Positions 36,712 to 46,690 of a DNA stretch of 64,000 nucleotides are shown here, in pieces; position 1 is the first letter of the stretch; each line of letters starts with the position of its first letter. The DNA is from Leptoclinus maculatus (Eukaryota > Chordata > Actinopteri > Perciformes > Stichaeidae): positions 3,451,694 through 3,515,693 of the forward strand of contig JAVDOI010000003.1 of the NCBI GenBank assembly GCA_032191485.1. The letters run 5' to 3'. The notes beneath the pieces are model-generated. The model searched no databases, had not been told where the DNA came from, and saw nothing but the letters and a program-made list of their open reading frames with translations. The translations under genes and the position numbers were made by a program.

Positions 36712-37695
36712 TCTCTGCACCAGGGAAGACCAAATAGAGAGGATGTTGGAGAGCCTGAAACACAAACATGTATGGTTTCAAATATCTCAGCACTAACACT
36801 CTAAAGAAGAGTCGCTCTCAGCCCCAGTTTCCATCTTGAGAGGGTGTTGATCCGGCTCTCTGTATGTCTGTTCTGCTGGACGACGATACACCATAGCGAC
36901 TACAGAGGGCCACTTGAATAAATGACTTCAAAAGAAGCAAGTGAGATAGCAGCTGCCCAATCAGATCTCACTTTAGTGGGATAATGGCATTCAGGTCCCC
37001 GGAGGCAGGGAACGAGGATGTGTCATAAATTATGAATTTCCATGAGAACAGATATGGATGGCGGTGTCGTGCAATAATTGGCACAGCACTTATCTCCGAG
37101 TGGAGCCGGCCGGTGGCTGAGTGACGCACGCTGCAGGCGGCTACACCCCGAAGAAAACCCCCGTCGAAGTGATTTGCAAAGTCAGCGTGACACAAAGAGG
37201 CGCCCCGAATTATCACGTTGACGCGATGATATATGATGTGGCGACCTCATTTCACAACCTGCAGGGCGGCCTGGTGGGTCCGAGGTGAGAGGAACCTCCC
37301 GCGATGACGGAAGGGGCCCTTAGAACTATTCTAATGCCAAAAGACACCTGAAACTGGTGGTGCAAAGGTAGAGATTGGCTCATCCCAATGCGCGCATTAA
37401 ATGAGAAAAGAAAATGCCACTGCCCGCCACAAAGAACATATTCAGGCACGAGCTATGTGGCCGGATCGAGGCTCTCTGGCTGCAAAAAAACCTTTGGCAC
37501 TATCAAAAATGTACCGTCTGTACAGAAAAATGACAAAACGGCATTGTTGCATAGCTTTTCAGATTATTCTGCTTTCATTATGTATTTTCCAAATACAAAA
37601 ATAATCAAACACCTCGCAGTGTCTTAGTTGTCCCTGTCTTCTCGGACATACTAAACGTATCCTAGTTCGTATGATATCTCGGGAAAGGGAACTCC
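36712..37695. other. unclassified non-coding DNA
   Basis: No gene recognised. The part 37080-37320 is richer in CpG than its surroundings. Confidence 0.45.
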
Positions 37696-37870
37696 TAATT
37701 TTCCGCTTGTTTTCCTACAAAAGCTGGCAACACGTGTAGATGTCCGCTCGTTACATACAGTCTTTTTCAAATAACCTCCCTGCTTCACGGGAAACTAATT
37801 ATTTAGGTTTAGGCAACAGAACTACAACAAAATGATCTCTACAAATTATGGCGCATTATATTTCGTGCGG
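37696..37870 (-). repeat. 'CTAAACCTAACC' dispersed repeat, copy F
   Basis: Reads as the complement: GTCCGCTCGTTACATACAGT, TTTTTCAAATAACCTCCC and TTAGGTTTAGGCAACAGAAC match the 3' part of copies A and C on the other strand. Confidence 0.6.
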
Positions 37871-37949
37871 GTTGCTACGAACGCTGGATGACACCAGCCT
37901 AACACATCATCCGCTGTAAACTTTGAGAGAAAACCTAAGGAAATAAACT

Positions 37950-38115
37950 ATCTGCTTTTCCTGCAGAGTTAGGAGATAAGATCAATAACGCTCTCATTAA
38001 GTGTGGAGCTGGCGAGTATTTAGCTTAGCTTAGCATAAAGACGGGAAACGGGGGGGAAATGCTAGCTTGTTTCGTTCCAAAATTAAAATAACAAATAACT
38101 CATTGTATCTAACTT
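37950..38115 (-). repeat. dispersed fish repeat with TTAGCTTAGCTTAGCATAAAG core
   Basis: GTTAGGAGATAAGATCAATA, TTTAGCTTAGCTTAGCATAA, AGACGGGAAACGGGGGGGAA and TGCTAGCTTG follow the complement of a repeat that I know from percomorph genomes. Class unknown; one copy here. Confidence 0.55.
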
Positions 38116-38648
38116 GTTAAATGTGTACACAAATAATAACGTCACAGCATGTAACGACCATTAAAACCACCGTTTTACATTTCTCTGTGTGTTCCACCAA
38201 CTTTTGCAGCATTATCCAAAAGCCTGCACCCTTCCCGATTCAGTAACCCAATTTATAAAAGCTCTTCCCAGCCCAGCTGAATTAAAATGCATAGCATTAC
38301 AGCTTCAGGATTTTTTTTTCCTTTTCTCCAGAAAAGCCACAGCAAATATAGACGTCTGTAGTCACAACAAGCACACACACACAAACGTGTAAAAACCACT
38401 ATGTCGTTGCGTCGACTTCCTTTGTCGAAAAACAATTCCCTGAAAAAAACGCTGCCCCTGAGAGAACGGAGGATGGTCGGGGGGGCTTTGGGCAGACCCA
38501 GTCTTTTCTGTCTTCTCTGAAATAAAAAATAAGGATTAGATGCCACACAAGATCGCCACCATTTCTCATCTTCCTGCCCATGTTTTCCTCGTTGTTTCCC
38601 CCGCAGGTGAAAGAGTGAACGGATGAGGTGGAGGACTTCTTCCTCGGT

Positions 38649-38650
<2 letters not shown>
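38116..38650. other. unclassified non-coding DNA
   Basis: No gene recognised. A 175-codon minus-strand frame (38253-38780) runs through the CA repeat and has no recognisable domain. Confidence 0.45.
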
Positions 38651-38699
<49 letters not shown>

Positions 38700-38701
38700 C
38701 A
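38651..38701. repeat. (CA)n microsatellite
   Basis: About 25 CA units with one CG interruption near the end. Confidence 0.96.
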
Positions 38702-39382
38702 GAAACGTCACCTTGCACCGTTCGTCCGTGGGAGGAGGGGGAAGACTTGGGATTGTTTGTTGCCCGCAGGAGGAATTCAAGGTCAGAACACAGTGTGCAC
38801 ACGCACTCAGATTTGAGAACCAAAAACAAAGGAGGAAGCCTCTTCTTTTCTAGTGTTTGTGTAAAGAGGAGTCAGGTGAGTTGATAAGATTTCATGCATA
38901 AGCTGCTTTGCTTTCAAGAACAAATAATTGGAGAATAAATGAAGAATCCGTTCAATATCTAACAGAATAATAGATTTTTTTTCTTTTTAACAAAATCATG
39001 GTTCAGATGAAAGAAAAGAGTCATCGATAAATACTGAATGTCCTTTTTCTCCTTCTGCCAATCCTTTCCTCGTATCTTCTTTACATTAATGTGTCCTCTC
39101 TCCCTATTTCTTAAATATCAGTTGTCGAAAAGAAAATCACTAACGCCTCCAAACAAATGTTGCACTGTCCAAGGTTTGTTTTTTTCCCCTCTGAAGTCCA
39201 CACACTGGGTAGAATATGGGATTTTAATTGCTTCCCCACAGATTGCTGCCTCACTCAGAAACTGGGTTAATTGCATAAGAAGAGAGAGCAACTCACGACC
39301 TTTCATTGAACGCCGCCAACTACGGTTACTGCAGCGCGCCTACCCGCAGTGCCGTATTTACAGGTTATTCAGCCACAGCTAC
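38702..39382. other. unclassified non-coding DNA
   Basis: No gene or repeat recognised. Confidence 0.5.
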
Positions 39383-39404
39383 GAGAAGAGAGAGAGAGAG
39401 AGAG
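39383..39404. repeat. (GA)n microsatellite
   Basis: About 10 GA units followed by A6. Confidence 0.9.
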
Positions 39405-39717
39405 AAAAAAGGCGATCGCTTGGATGTCTGCCGGTTTTATATGAACGTTGGCATCGGTATCAAAAAGCTTTTAAACTGTCAGTTATCCTGACAGGGTGGC
39501 GTTTCCTGTGTGATTCCTCGACGTACGCGTTGAGACGTCGGGCCTATGGAGTTGTTCAATGCTGCGATCGCAATACATTGATTAGATTTATCAAAGCTGC
39601 ATGAAGGCGAAAAGTAAATGGAAAGTTAGAATGTCCAAAATGATAAGTCAGTCAGTTCACTGATTACTTCTTTCAGTCGTCCTCTTTGGTACTGTATATC
39701 CATGCAGTGGTAGGAAG
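39405..39717. other. CpG-richer unclassified stretch with two GCGATCGC sites
   Basis: GCGATCGC occurs at 39412-39419 and 39564-39571. A 188-codon frame covers 39038-39604, but spans the GA repeat and shows no domain, so I do not call it coding. Confidence 0.4.
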
Positions 39718-40203
39718 TAGGGATCAACTCTCTGAGAACCGGTTCCTAGTCGTCCAATCCCTTGTAATTGCAATGCTTTCTGACATGACAATGACATGGG
39801 CTGAGTATCATTCAAATTTGAAGATTTCAGGTATTGTTTGACTGGAGAAGCTTTCGATACTACTTAGTATTGTGTTATTTCGGGTCGATACCTCAAAAAG
39901 GTATACGGACTGCTGACACCCGGCCCAATGAAACAAAGGCATACGCACGCTGCTTCATGTTTCGGTTTGTTTTGGGCAAGAACAATGGCGGTGGAAAACG
40001 GATGGAAAACAGATTTTAAGTCATTTTACATTGATCCAGGACAGTTGAAATCATATTTTGGGAGTAAAAATGTCATTCTGGAGCCTTGCCTTTGTGTGCT
40101 CTTTTTTTTGACCAACCAATTTATCAGGAATCGATAAGGGAATCATTAAAAAACGCTATTGATAAGAGGAATCAATGGAATCAAGTCCAATCTCAATTCA
40201 TCC
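39718..40203 (+). mobile_element. hAT-like non-autonomous element with GGGAT ends
   Basis: Starts AGGGATCAACTCTCTGAGAA and ends AATCTCAATTCATCCCT, so the ends are inverted but diverged. The inner part contains TTGTGTTATTTCGGGTCGAT, ATCGATAAGGGAATC and GCTATTGATAAGAGGAATCA. The frames of about 60 residues inside are not protein-like. Confidence 0.5.
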
Positions 40204-41229
40204 CTCCCTCCCGTCTGTCTTTTGTCCCTTCCTACTTTTCCCTCATCCCTCCGTCTGACAGATGACTTCCCCTCTTTTCTGCTTTGCTTCCCGGGCGAAC
40301 GAGAACAGCTCTCACCGAGCCAATGATAGCTGGAGATGAGGTCAGGGCCTCCGACGTTCCCCTCAAGAGACCGGTGCTCGGCACAGAGTCCTTGTAGAAT
40401 ATTCCGCCAAATTGCGTCACTGGCTGAGGATAATAATACCTGTTTTGAGAATCCCAGGGCACTGTGAAGGACAAGCAGGGGTCAGAACACAGACAGACTG
40501 TACATTGTGTTTCATTGGCAAGAAACTCGTGGCATTCGTTCAGATATTGGAGAAACGATATTGGACTCGCAGAGGACTTGAATTTGGTTTGCTGATTTCC
40601 TCCTGAATAGTCAACATAGATTTCACATCTCTTTGTTTGTCATTAACTGATTCTTGCTCATGGAACTGAAGTCCATTAGAATGTGAGCTAATCTAAGTGG
40701 GAAATAAATAAACGTCACAAGATATATCAAGTGTGAAGTCTGTTCCCTGGCAAGCATTCGACATCTGTGAACTTCAGTTTATCACGTTTAAGTGTGGCCT
40801 CAAGTTTGACGACAGCAGTGTGAGGCGTTATCGGCAGCGTTGACACAGAGCAGCAGTTATTGGGAAAGCTTGTGCTAATGAACTTGAGCAGTAAAAAGTA
40901 ACGAGCTGTGTGGGGCAACCGAATAAACTGCTCATATATAAACCTTTAGAGCTAAGCAAAGTTTCAGTTTGCCATTGAGATCCACTGGCCACAAATCACA
41001 CCTACCTACTAACACGTCTCCTGGGTTCATAAAGAGGATTTGAAGTAACGGAACATCTGTACAAACTCAAATTGCCTCATTTACAGTGTTTTTTTTTACC
41101 AGTCGCAACAGCAACGCCAAGATTGATTTCACCTTGAGAGTCTGTGTTTGTGCAAAGTGTCCTCATACATCTGTTCATATACAGTATCTTTCCCAAAAAA
41201 ACCCACTCCTCATTTGTTGTGCATTTTCC
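40204..41229. other. unclassified non-coding DNA
   Basis: A pyrimidine-rich tract lies at 40199-40256. No gene recognised. Confidence 0.5.
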
Positions 41230-41405
41230 GACGAAAGGCCACGCACGTCCGCTCGTTACATGCATACAGTCTTTTTCAAAATAAACCTTCTTCTTCTTCG
41301 GCAACAAAACTACTTGGTTCGGTTCATGAATAGATCTTGGTTTGGGTTAAAGTATTTACAGAAGTTAAGTAACAAATCAACATTTACCAGTTAACATCTT
41401 CTTAC
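41230..41405 (-). repeat. 'CTAAACCTAACC' dispersed repeat, copy G
   Basis: CACGTCCGCTCGTTACATGC, ATACAGTCTTTTTCAAAATA, CGGCAACAAAACTACTTGGT and ATCTTGGTTTGGGTTAAAGT match the complement of copies A-C. Confidence 0.65.
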
Positions 41406-41692
41406 TTTCTGGTTTATGATTAAGTGGGTTACGTGTAGGTATAACTATGAAAGCTGCATTAGAACAGCCTGGTGTTCTCTGTGGCAAACCGTGGTCCTGG
41501 AAACACCAACTGTATTGTATCAGGAACTACCACAGAGGCATTTTGAGTGCTCTGCCACCTGTTCATATGTCTGTGTCCATCTGTGTATCTGACGCTAGAG
41601 GGGTAGGTAGAGCGTCAGTTTGAAGCTCAATGCTACTGACCGAGCCGCGTAGTTTGACGTTTGGCGTGAGAATGTGTTGCAATGGCAGGTTT
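41406..41692. other. unclassified DNA, partly a fish repeat
   Basis: GACGCTAGAGGGGTAGGTAG and AGAGCGTCAGTTTGAAGCTC at 41590-41630 resemble a CTAGAGGGGCAC-type fish repeat; related words appear in complement at 59968-59998. Confidence 0.4.
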
Positions 41693-41818
41693 TGAGTCTT
41701 CTTCAATACAGCATGATGTTCATTTCATAAATGATGCTCCTAATTTAGAGTAAAATAGACCATAAAGCAGGGTATGATTTAGGGCGGGGCTACCTTGTGA
41801 TTGATAGATCACTACTAC
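41693..41818 (+). repeat. dispersed fish repeat with CAGCATGATGTTCATTT core, copy 2
   Basis: Matches 648-772 (GAGTCTTCTTCAATACAGCA, AATAGACCATAAAGCAGGGT, GGGCGGGGCTACCTTGTGAT). It stops abruptly where the next hAT-like element begins. Confidence 0.7.
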
Positions 41819-42290
41819 ATAGTGATGTAACAGACCACTGTTGATCCGTGATCCGTCCGGATCCCCCCTCACGGTTCGGCACGCATGTGAACGGCGGATT
41901 AACTATACAGTTTAACGTTAACCATCACAGTGTGAAATTAAGTTTTACTGACGATTGTTATTCGTCAATGTTCAGTAAAATATGTGATCAGGACATCATT
42001 CGTGCTTTTCTATTCGCCGATTTCTAATAATGTTACCTTGTAAACAACCAATCTGTGTTCATTAAAATTGACACGAGGAGAACGAAGGATCCGTTCAGTT
42101 ACATTATGATGCGTTCAGGCTCTGTTCAGTGTATTGGGCGAAGGTAAATTATAATGTTATGATGTGTAACATGTAATCTTGTAACATGTTACAAGCAGAT
42201 TATAATACATCATTAAAACTATTAATGCCCAGATTTGTTTTAATCCATAAAAATACAACCTGTTACTCCAAATCATTTGAATTGTGTGTT
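41819..42290 (+). mobile_element. hAT-like non-autonomous element, copy 3
   Basis: Starts ATAGTGATGTAACAGACC and holds TTGTAAACAACCAATCTGTG, CAGTTACATTATGATGCG, GTTCAGGCTCTGTTCAGT and TATGATGTGTAACATG, parallel to the elements at 4229 and 18056. More diverged than those; ends are approximate. Confidence 0.45.
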
Positions 42291-43316
42291 TTTATGAAAC
42301 CCACCCCCTGAATAAATTACGATTACAAAGTAAAAGGATAACGGTGGCAAAAAATAAATGTGTGGAGCGTTGTGGACCAGCTGCTGTAATTAGACAACAA
42401 AGGGATCTGTACCTATATGGATCATCAATAACACTATTTCAAACTGGAACTAGTGAAATGCTTCATTTAGTTTATTAGTATTTATTTGAGAGCAATTTTT
42501 AATCATTCCTACTTTAACTGCAATCTATATTAAAAAAAACAACTCACTGCATAATTTGTAAATAATCAATGAATGTCTATCATATTAACAGATCAATAAT
42601 CTATTCTACAGGGAAATGTCGAATGCTGCTGCTGCTCTGTCGATCCAGAAACAGGCTCCTTGCCCGGAGGAGGACAATATTCCGTCCATCACATTAAACA
42701 CAGACTCATTGATTTGACAAATAAAGATGTTCCTTCAGCGCACCGCCACGCACACTCCATCCTCCATGAGATGAATTTTCATAATAGGCAATGGAGTATT
42801 GATGTGATCTCAATATGTCACTCAGCGTATCGAGTGAGTGAAGTCTAGCTCTCTGTGGACTGATTGTACTACATTGTACTAAGCTGGGGCTATTTAATCA
42901 GAGGGTTGTTTGAACTATTTCACGTTCAATTTTTTTATTCAACTTTCTGCATTAGCGAACACACAGATTGGCAATTAAGACATTTTGGCATCCATTACTT
43001 TTGAATGACAAGCCATCGTTTACCAGGCATTCATTTTGTTGATTCCAAGTTAAATTGAATACACATTCATTCAACTAATTCGGGGAGCATCAACGATTTA
43101 ATTGTTAGTTCATTCAGTTTGACTTTTTAAGTGGGCCTCTGAACAGTACAAGCACTCTTTGGATATCCTGGTCACCTCAGAGTTATGTTCCCAGCCAATG
43201 AAACTGCATTGCCAATTATGTTACGAAAGATCTTTTTGTCCATGATTACTTTTGTTTTTGGCGTATCACGTACATGTTTTTCCGAATCAAACTTGTTGCC
43301 CCATAAGTCCGCATAG
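42291..43316. other. unclassified non-coding DNA
   Basis: No gene or repeat recognised. Confidence 0.5.
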
Positions 43317-43530
43317 GCAGGAGGTCGATGTGGATGGACGGGTCAAACAAACGCAGGACTTTTACTTTTACCCAAAAGTCAACGTAGACTAATTTTCATT
43401 TACAACCATAACATAAATAACAAACATGCTTATTTTAAGCCAGACCATGATGTTTTTCTAAACCTAAATCAGTATTTTTGTGCTTTTTTGGTTTTGTCTT
43501 GTTTCCATTCACAACATTTATTACATGTTA
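43317..43530 (+). repeat. 'CTAAACCTAACC' dispersed repeat, copy D
   Basis: GGACGGGTCAAACAAACGCA, GGACTTTTACTTTTACCC, GTCAACGTAG and TTTTTCTAAACCTAAATCAG follow the order of copy A. Confidence 0.6.
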
Positions 43531-43865
43531 AAAAACTATTTAAAACTGCGACTGTAATGCGTGAGAAAATCTGTTTTCCTTGAAGGGTTATTGAGAATGC
43601 AGTGTAATTGCATGGGACAGTCATTTTGCACGAGACAGGGTTGCCTTGGATTATAATGCATGGGCGGGCATATTGGCATTCCAATCACTGCACCAAATGT
43701 TGATGTTGAACAATTGTTTTTTGACATAAAATGCTAACATAACTTAACTGATTCATTGGCAACTACAGTAAAGTCAAGGTTAGGGAAGGGTCGTCAATGA
43801 AGCAAAGCTTTTGGTTTTATCTGGATTCAGCTGCTACTCCTGCATGGAACACCCTTATTTGTAAT
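43531..43865. other. unclassified non-coding DNA
   Basis: No gene or repeat recognised. Confidence 0.5.
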
Positions 43866-44103
43866 GATTACTAGTATTTGCGCACTGGAACCCAAAAGCA
43901 TGACACAGAGACAGATTCGATTTAGAGCTCAGGCAGGGACAAAACCGGGAGATCAGTCACTCAGGCAAACAAATCCAACAAAAGGGCCGGCAGAGAATCC
44001 AAGGTCGAAAACAACATTAGATATAGAAACGAGGATGGCGCTGGAGAGCTTGACAGTAACACACAAGACAATCCGGCAGGGATCAAGTGCAAGTGGACGG
44101 ACC
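43866..44103. repeat. older repeat, left half, split by the LINE
   Basis: CTGGAACCCAAAAGCATGAC, ACAGAGACAGATTCG, GCCGGCAGAGAATCCAAGGT and CAATCCGGCAGGGATCAAGT recall a dispersed fish repeat. Its continuation appears to lie on the far side of the LINE at 46516. Confidence 0.45.

Positions 44104-44141
<38 letters not shown>
44104..44141. repeat. (GATA)n tail of the LINE
   Basis: Nine tandem GATA units next to the conserved 3' end; on the element's strand this is a TATC tail. Confidence 0.95.
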
Positions 44142-44338
44142 CTTTATTTATCCCCAGGGGGAAATTTGTTTGTAGCAGCAGCAAGTTACAGAGTAGAATA
44201 AAATATTAGGTATGGAAATACACAATATATACAGTACAATAAAATAGCAGAGCAGATATTGAATTGAAGAAATAGAAAGAAAAAAATTAAGATAAAATAA
44301 AATTGCACAGTATATACAACGAATTGGAATGGTATCAA

Positions 44339-44497
44339 ATGAACAACTAGGTAAACTAAAACAAACTGAACAGTAGTGCAAGGATCATGGTATAAAATGA
44401 ACAACTAGGTAAGACTAAATAAACTAAACAGTAGTGCAGGATCATGGTATAAAATAAACTAGGTAAACTAAAACAAACTGAACAGTAGTGCAGGATC
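44339..44497 (-). repeat. three-copy tandem repeat in LINE 3' untranslated region
   Basis: Three units of roughly 57-59 bp, each containing ACTAGGTAA, ACTAAA, ACAGTAGTGCA and GGATCA. The third is cut short. Units differ at a few bases. Confidence 0.85.
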
Positions 44498-44524
44498 ACC
44501 AACAACAGCAAGCAAGTGTTGTAG

Positions 44525-45548
44525 TCATTTGAAGGATGATGATCTGGCCAGAGGTGATTTATTATACAGTGATATAGCAGAGGGCAGGAATGTCCTCCTG
44601 TATCTTTCCTTGTGACAGCGGAGCTGGATCAGTCTGTTGGAGAAAGTGCTCCTCTGTCCCTGCAGTAGGTGGTTGAGAGGGTGATCCGGGTTATCCAATA
44701 TGGATAATAGTTTCTTCAGTGTCCTCCTCTCCACCACCTGTTCCAGATAGTCTTGTTTGCAGCCAATGATGGAGCCGGCCTTCTTAACTAGTTTACTAAG
44801 TCTGTTGGTGTCTCCGGCTCCAATGCTGTTCCCCCAGCAGACTACGGAGAAGTACAGTGCACTGGCCACAACAGACTTGTAGAACATCTCCAACATCTTG
44901 CTGCACACGTCGAAGGATCGAAGTTTCCTCAAGAAAAAGAGTCGACTCATCCCCTTCTTGTACACAGCGTTGATGTTGGCCTTCCAGTTCAGTCTGCTGT
45001 CGATGGTGACACCCAGGTACTTGTACTCCTCCACCATGTCCACGTCCTCTCCCAGAACTCTCAGCGGTTGTGGAGCCGTCGTCTTCCTCCTGAAGTCGAC
45101 CACCATCTCTCTGGTCTTGGCCACGTTCAGCAGCAGGTGATTTCTACCGGCCCACTCCACAAAGTCATCCACTACTGACCTGTACTCCTCCCGTCCGTCC
45201 CTTATACACCCGACCACTGCAGAGTCATCAGAGAACTTCTGCAGATGGCATGACCCTGAGTTGTACTGGAAGTCAGTGGTGTACAAGGTGAACAGGAAGG
45301 GAGACAGAACAGTTCCCTGTGGGGCTCCAGTACCACTGACCACCACATCAGACAGCACACGGCCCAATCGGACAAACTGTGGTCTGCCCGTGAGGTAGTC
45401 AGTGATCCAGGAGACGGTGGACACGTTAACCCCCACCACCCACAGCTTCTCACTCAGCAGCACTGGTTGGATGGTGTTGAATGCACTGGTGAAGTCAAAG
45501 AAAGTGATTCTCACAGAGCCACCGGTTCCATCCAGGCGACTGAGCTCG
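44525..45548 (-). pseudogene. LINE reverse transcriptase, catalytic and C-terminal part
   Basis: This frame encodes the core of a reverse transcriptase that would copy the element's RNA at the target site. Visible motifs, numbered in the 358-codon frame that starts at 45601: motif A ITFFDFTSAF with Asp36, motif B GAPQGTVLSPFLF at 92-104, motif C FSDD at 123-126, and a CR1/L2-type 'EEYKYLGVTIDSRLNW' word. The catalytic aspartates are kept; Ser replaces the usual Ala in F(A)DD. Homology starts only near residue 20, because a frameshift separates it from the preceding part. The frame ends at its natural stop near SLYNKSPLARSS. Broken overall, hence pseudogene. Confidence 0.88.
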
Positions 45549-45937
45549 CTACAGCAGGTTGATGATGGCGTCGTCCACCCCCACACGGGGCTGGTAAGCA
45601 AATTGCAGAGGGTCCAGTGAGGATTTCACCTGCGGTCGGAGGTGGGCCAAGACCAGCCTCTCCAGCACCTTCATCACATGAGATGTGAGGGCAACTGGTC
45701 GGTAGTCGTTGAGGCCAGATGGTGTCGTCTTCTTAGGTACAGGAACCAGGCACGACGTCTTCCACAGCACCGGGACTTCCTCCTGCTTCAGGCTCAGGTT
45801 GTAGAGATGTTGCAGGACCTCAGACAGCTGGGTGGCGCAGGTCTTCAGGACCCTGGGGCTGATGCCATCAGGTCCTGCAGCCTTGCCTTGGTGGAGTCTC
45901 GCCAGCTGTCTTCTCACCTGGCCAGTCGTCACAGAGA
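45549..45937 (-). pseudogene. LINE reverse transcriptase, N-terminal part
   Basis: Encodes the reverse transcriptase start: GKAAGPDGISPRVLK, then the palm word NDYRPVALTSHVMKVLERL and DPLQFAYQPRVGVDDAII. It ends at a TAG at 45549-45551, just before the change of frame into the catalytic part. A second frame change separates it from the upstream linker at the G9 run (45938-45946). Confidence 0.88.
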
Positions 45938-46515
45938 GGGGGGGGGAGGGTGGTCATGGTGTCAGTGGTGGAAGAGCCCTTTGAAGTGGAGGGCTCTGAG
46001 TCCATGCAGCTCACCAGGGCGGACAGAGGGGGAGGTGTTTGGGAGGTGTGGTGTGTGGAGGAGACAGATGAGGGCTCTAAGCTAAACCTATTGAAGAAAG
46101 AGTTTAGCTCGTTGGCCCTCTCCAGGGAGCCCCCTGGTTGTCTCCCTCCAACCTTGAAGCCAGTAATCTGCTTCATCCCCGTCCACACCTCCCTCGTGTT
46201 GTTCTGCTGGAGTTTGGCCTCCAGCTTCCTCCTGTAGGAGTCCTTGCCCTCCCTGAGCTTCACCTTCAGGTCGCGCTGGACTCTCCTGAGCTCCTCCCTG
46301 TCCCCAGACCTGAAAGCTGCTTTCTTCTTGTTAAGAAGAGCTTTCAGGTCACTTGTGATCCATGGTTTATTGTTCGGGAAGCAGTGTACTGTCCGGGATG
46401 GAACGGCGGTCTGTTCACAGAATTTAATGTATTCAGTGATACAGTCCGTCATACTGTTGATGTCCTCCCCATGTGGTCCACACAGCACATCCCAATCTGT
46501 GGACTCAAAGCAGTC
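45938..46515 (-). pseudogene. LINE linker region between endonuclease and reverse transcriptase
   Basis: Encodes DCFESTDWDVLCGPHGED, NNKPWITSDLKALLNKKKAA, REGKDSYRRKLEAKLQ and EVWTGMKQITGFK, the basic linker typical of this fish LINE group. The element is cut at 46515, so the endonuclease that would precede it is absent. The frame breaks at the nine-base G run, probably a slippage mutation. Confidence 0.82.
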
Positions 46516-46690
46516 CTAAATAGTGAGACCTAAATAGTGAGGGACTAATGAGCGAATGGGCTGCTGGCGAGATGGGCGTGGAAGACCAGGTGAGGGGAAT
46601 GAGTGATGACAGGGACCTGATACGACCACGAGAGTCAGAAAAACAGGCAGGCAGGATGAAAACAGTCTAAGATGTAGTGGAATTTGTGAC
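46516..46690. repeat. older repeat, right half, split by the LINE
   Basis: CTAAATAGTGAG occurs twice (46517-46528 and 46530-46541). Then GACTAATGAGCGAATGGGCT, GTGATGACAGGGACCTGATA and a GTGACA end continue the repeat whose left half is at 43866-44103. Confidence 0.45.

Larger units (their letters stand above)
44104..46515 (-). mobile_element. Rex1-like LINE (CR1/L2 group), 5'-truncated
   Basis: A 2.4-kb minus-strand non-LTR retrotransposon. Its 3' end is a GATA tandem tail at 44104-44141, preceded on the minus strand by CCCCCTGGGGATAAATAAAG. The 3' untranslated region covers about 44142-44524. Coding remains run from 44525 to 46515 and start in the linker after the endonuclease, so the endonuclease domain is missing. 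Two frameshifts and one stop make it inactive. The words ACCTAGATAG beside the tail and ACCTAAATAG at 46528-46537 may be the target duplication. Rex1/Babar is my best clade guess; L2 is the alternative. Confidence 0.85.

Noticed and set aside
38582..38648. Possible mini-exon (acceptor CCCCCGCAG at 38606, donor CGGTGCGC at 38647)
   Set aside because: The donor is weak and merges at once into the CA repeat; no frame continues. Much weaker than the block at 61889.
38253..38829. Minus-strand frames of up to 175 codons
   Set aside because: Length is due to the CA microsatellite (Val-Cys runs); the rest is not protein-like.
39038..39604. Longest non-transposon open frame (188 codons, plus strand)
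   Set aside because: It runs through a GA microsatellite, has no recognisable domain, and a competing frame covers its middle. No splice or promoter context supports it.
45642..46533. Plus-strand frames of 95-147 codons opposite the LINE
   Set aside because: Shadows of the minus-strand reverse transcriptase and linker code.
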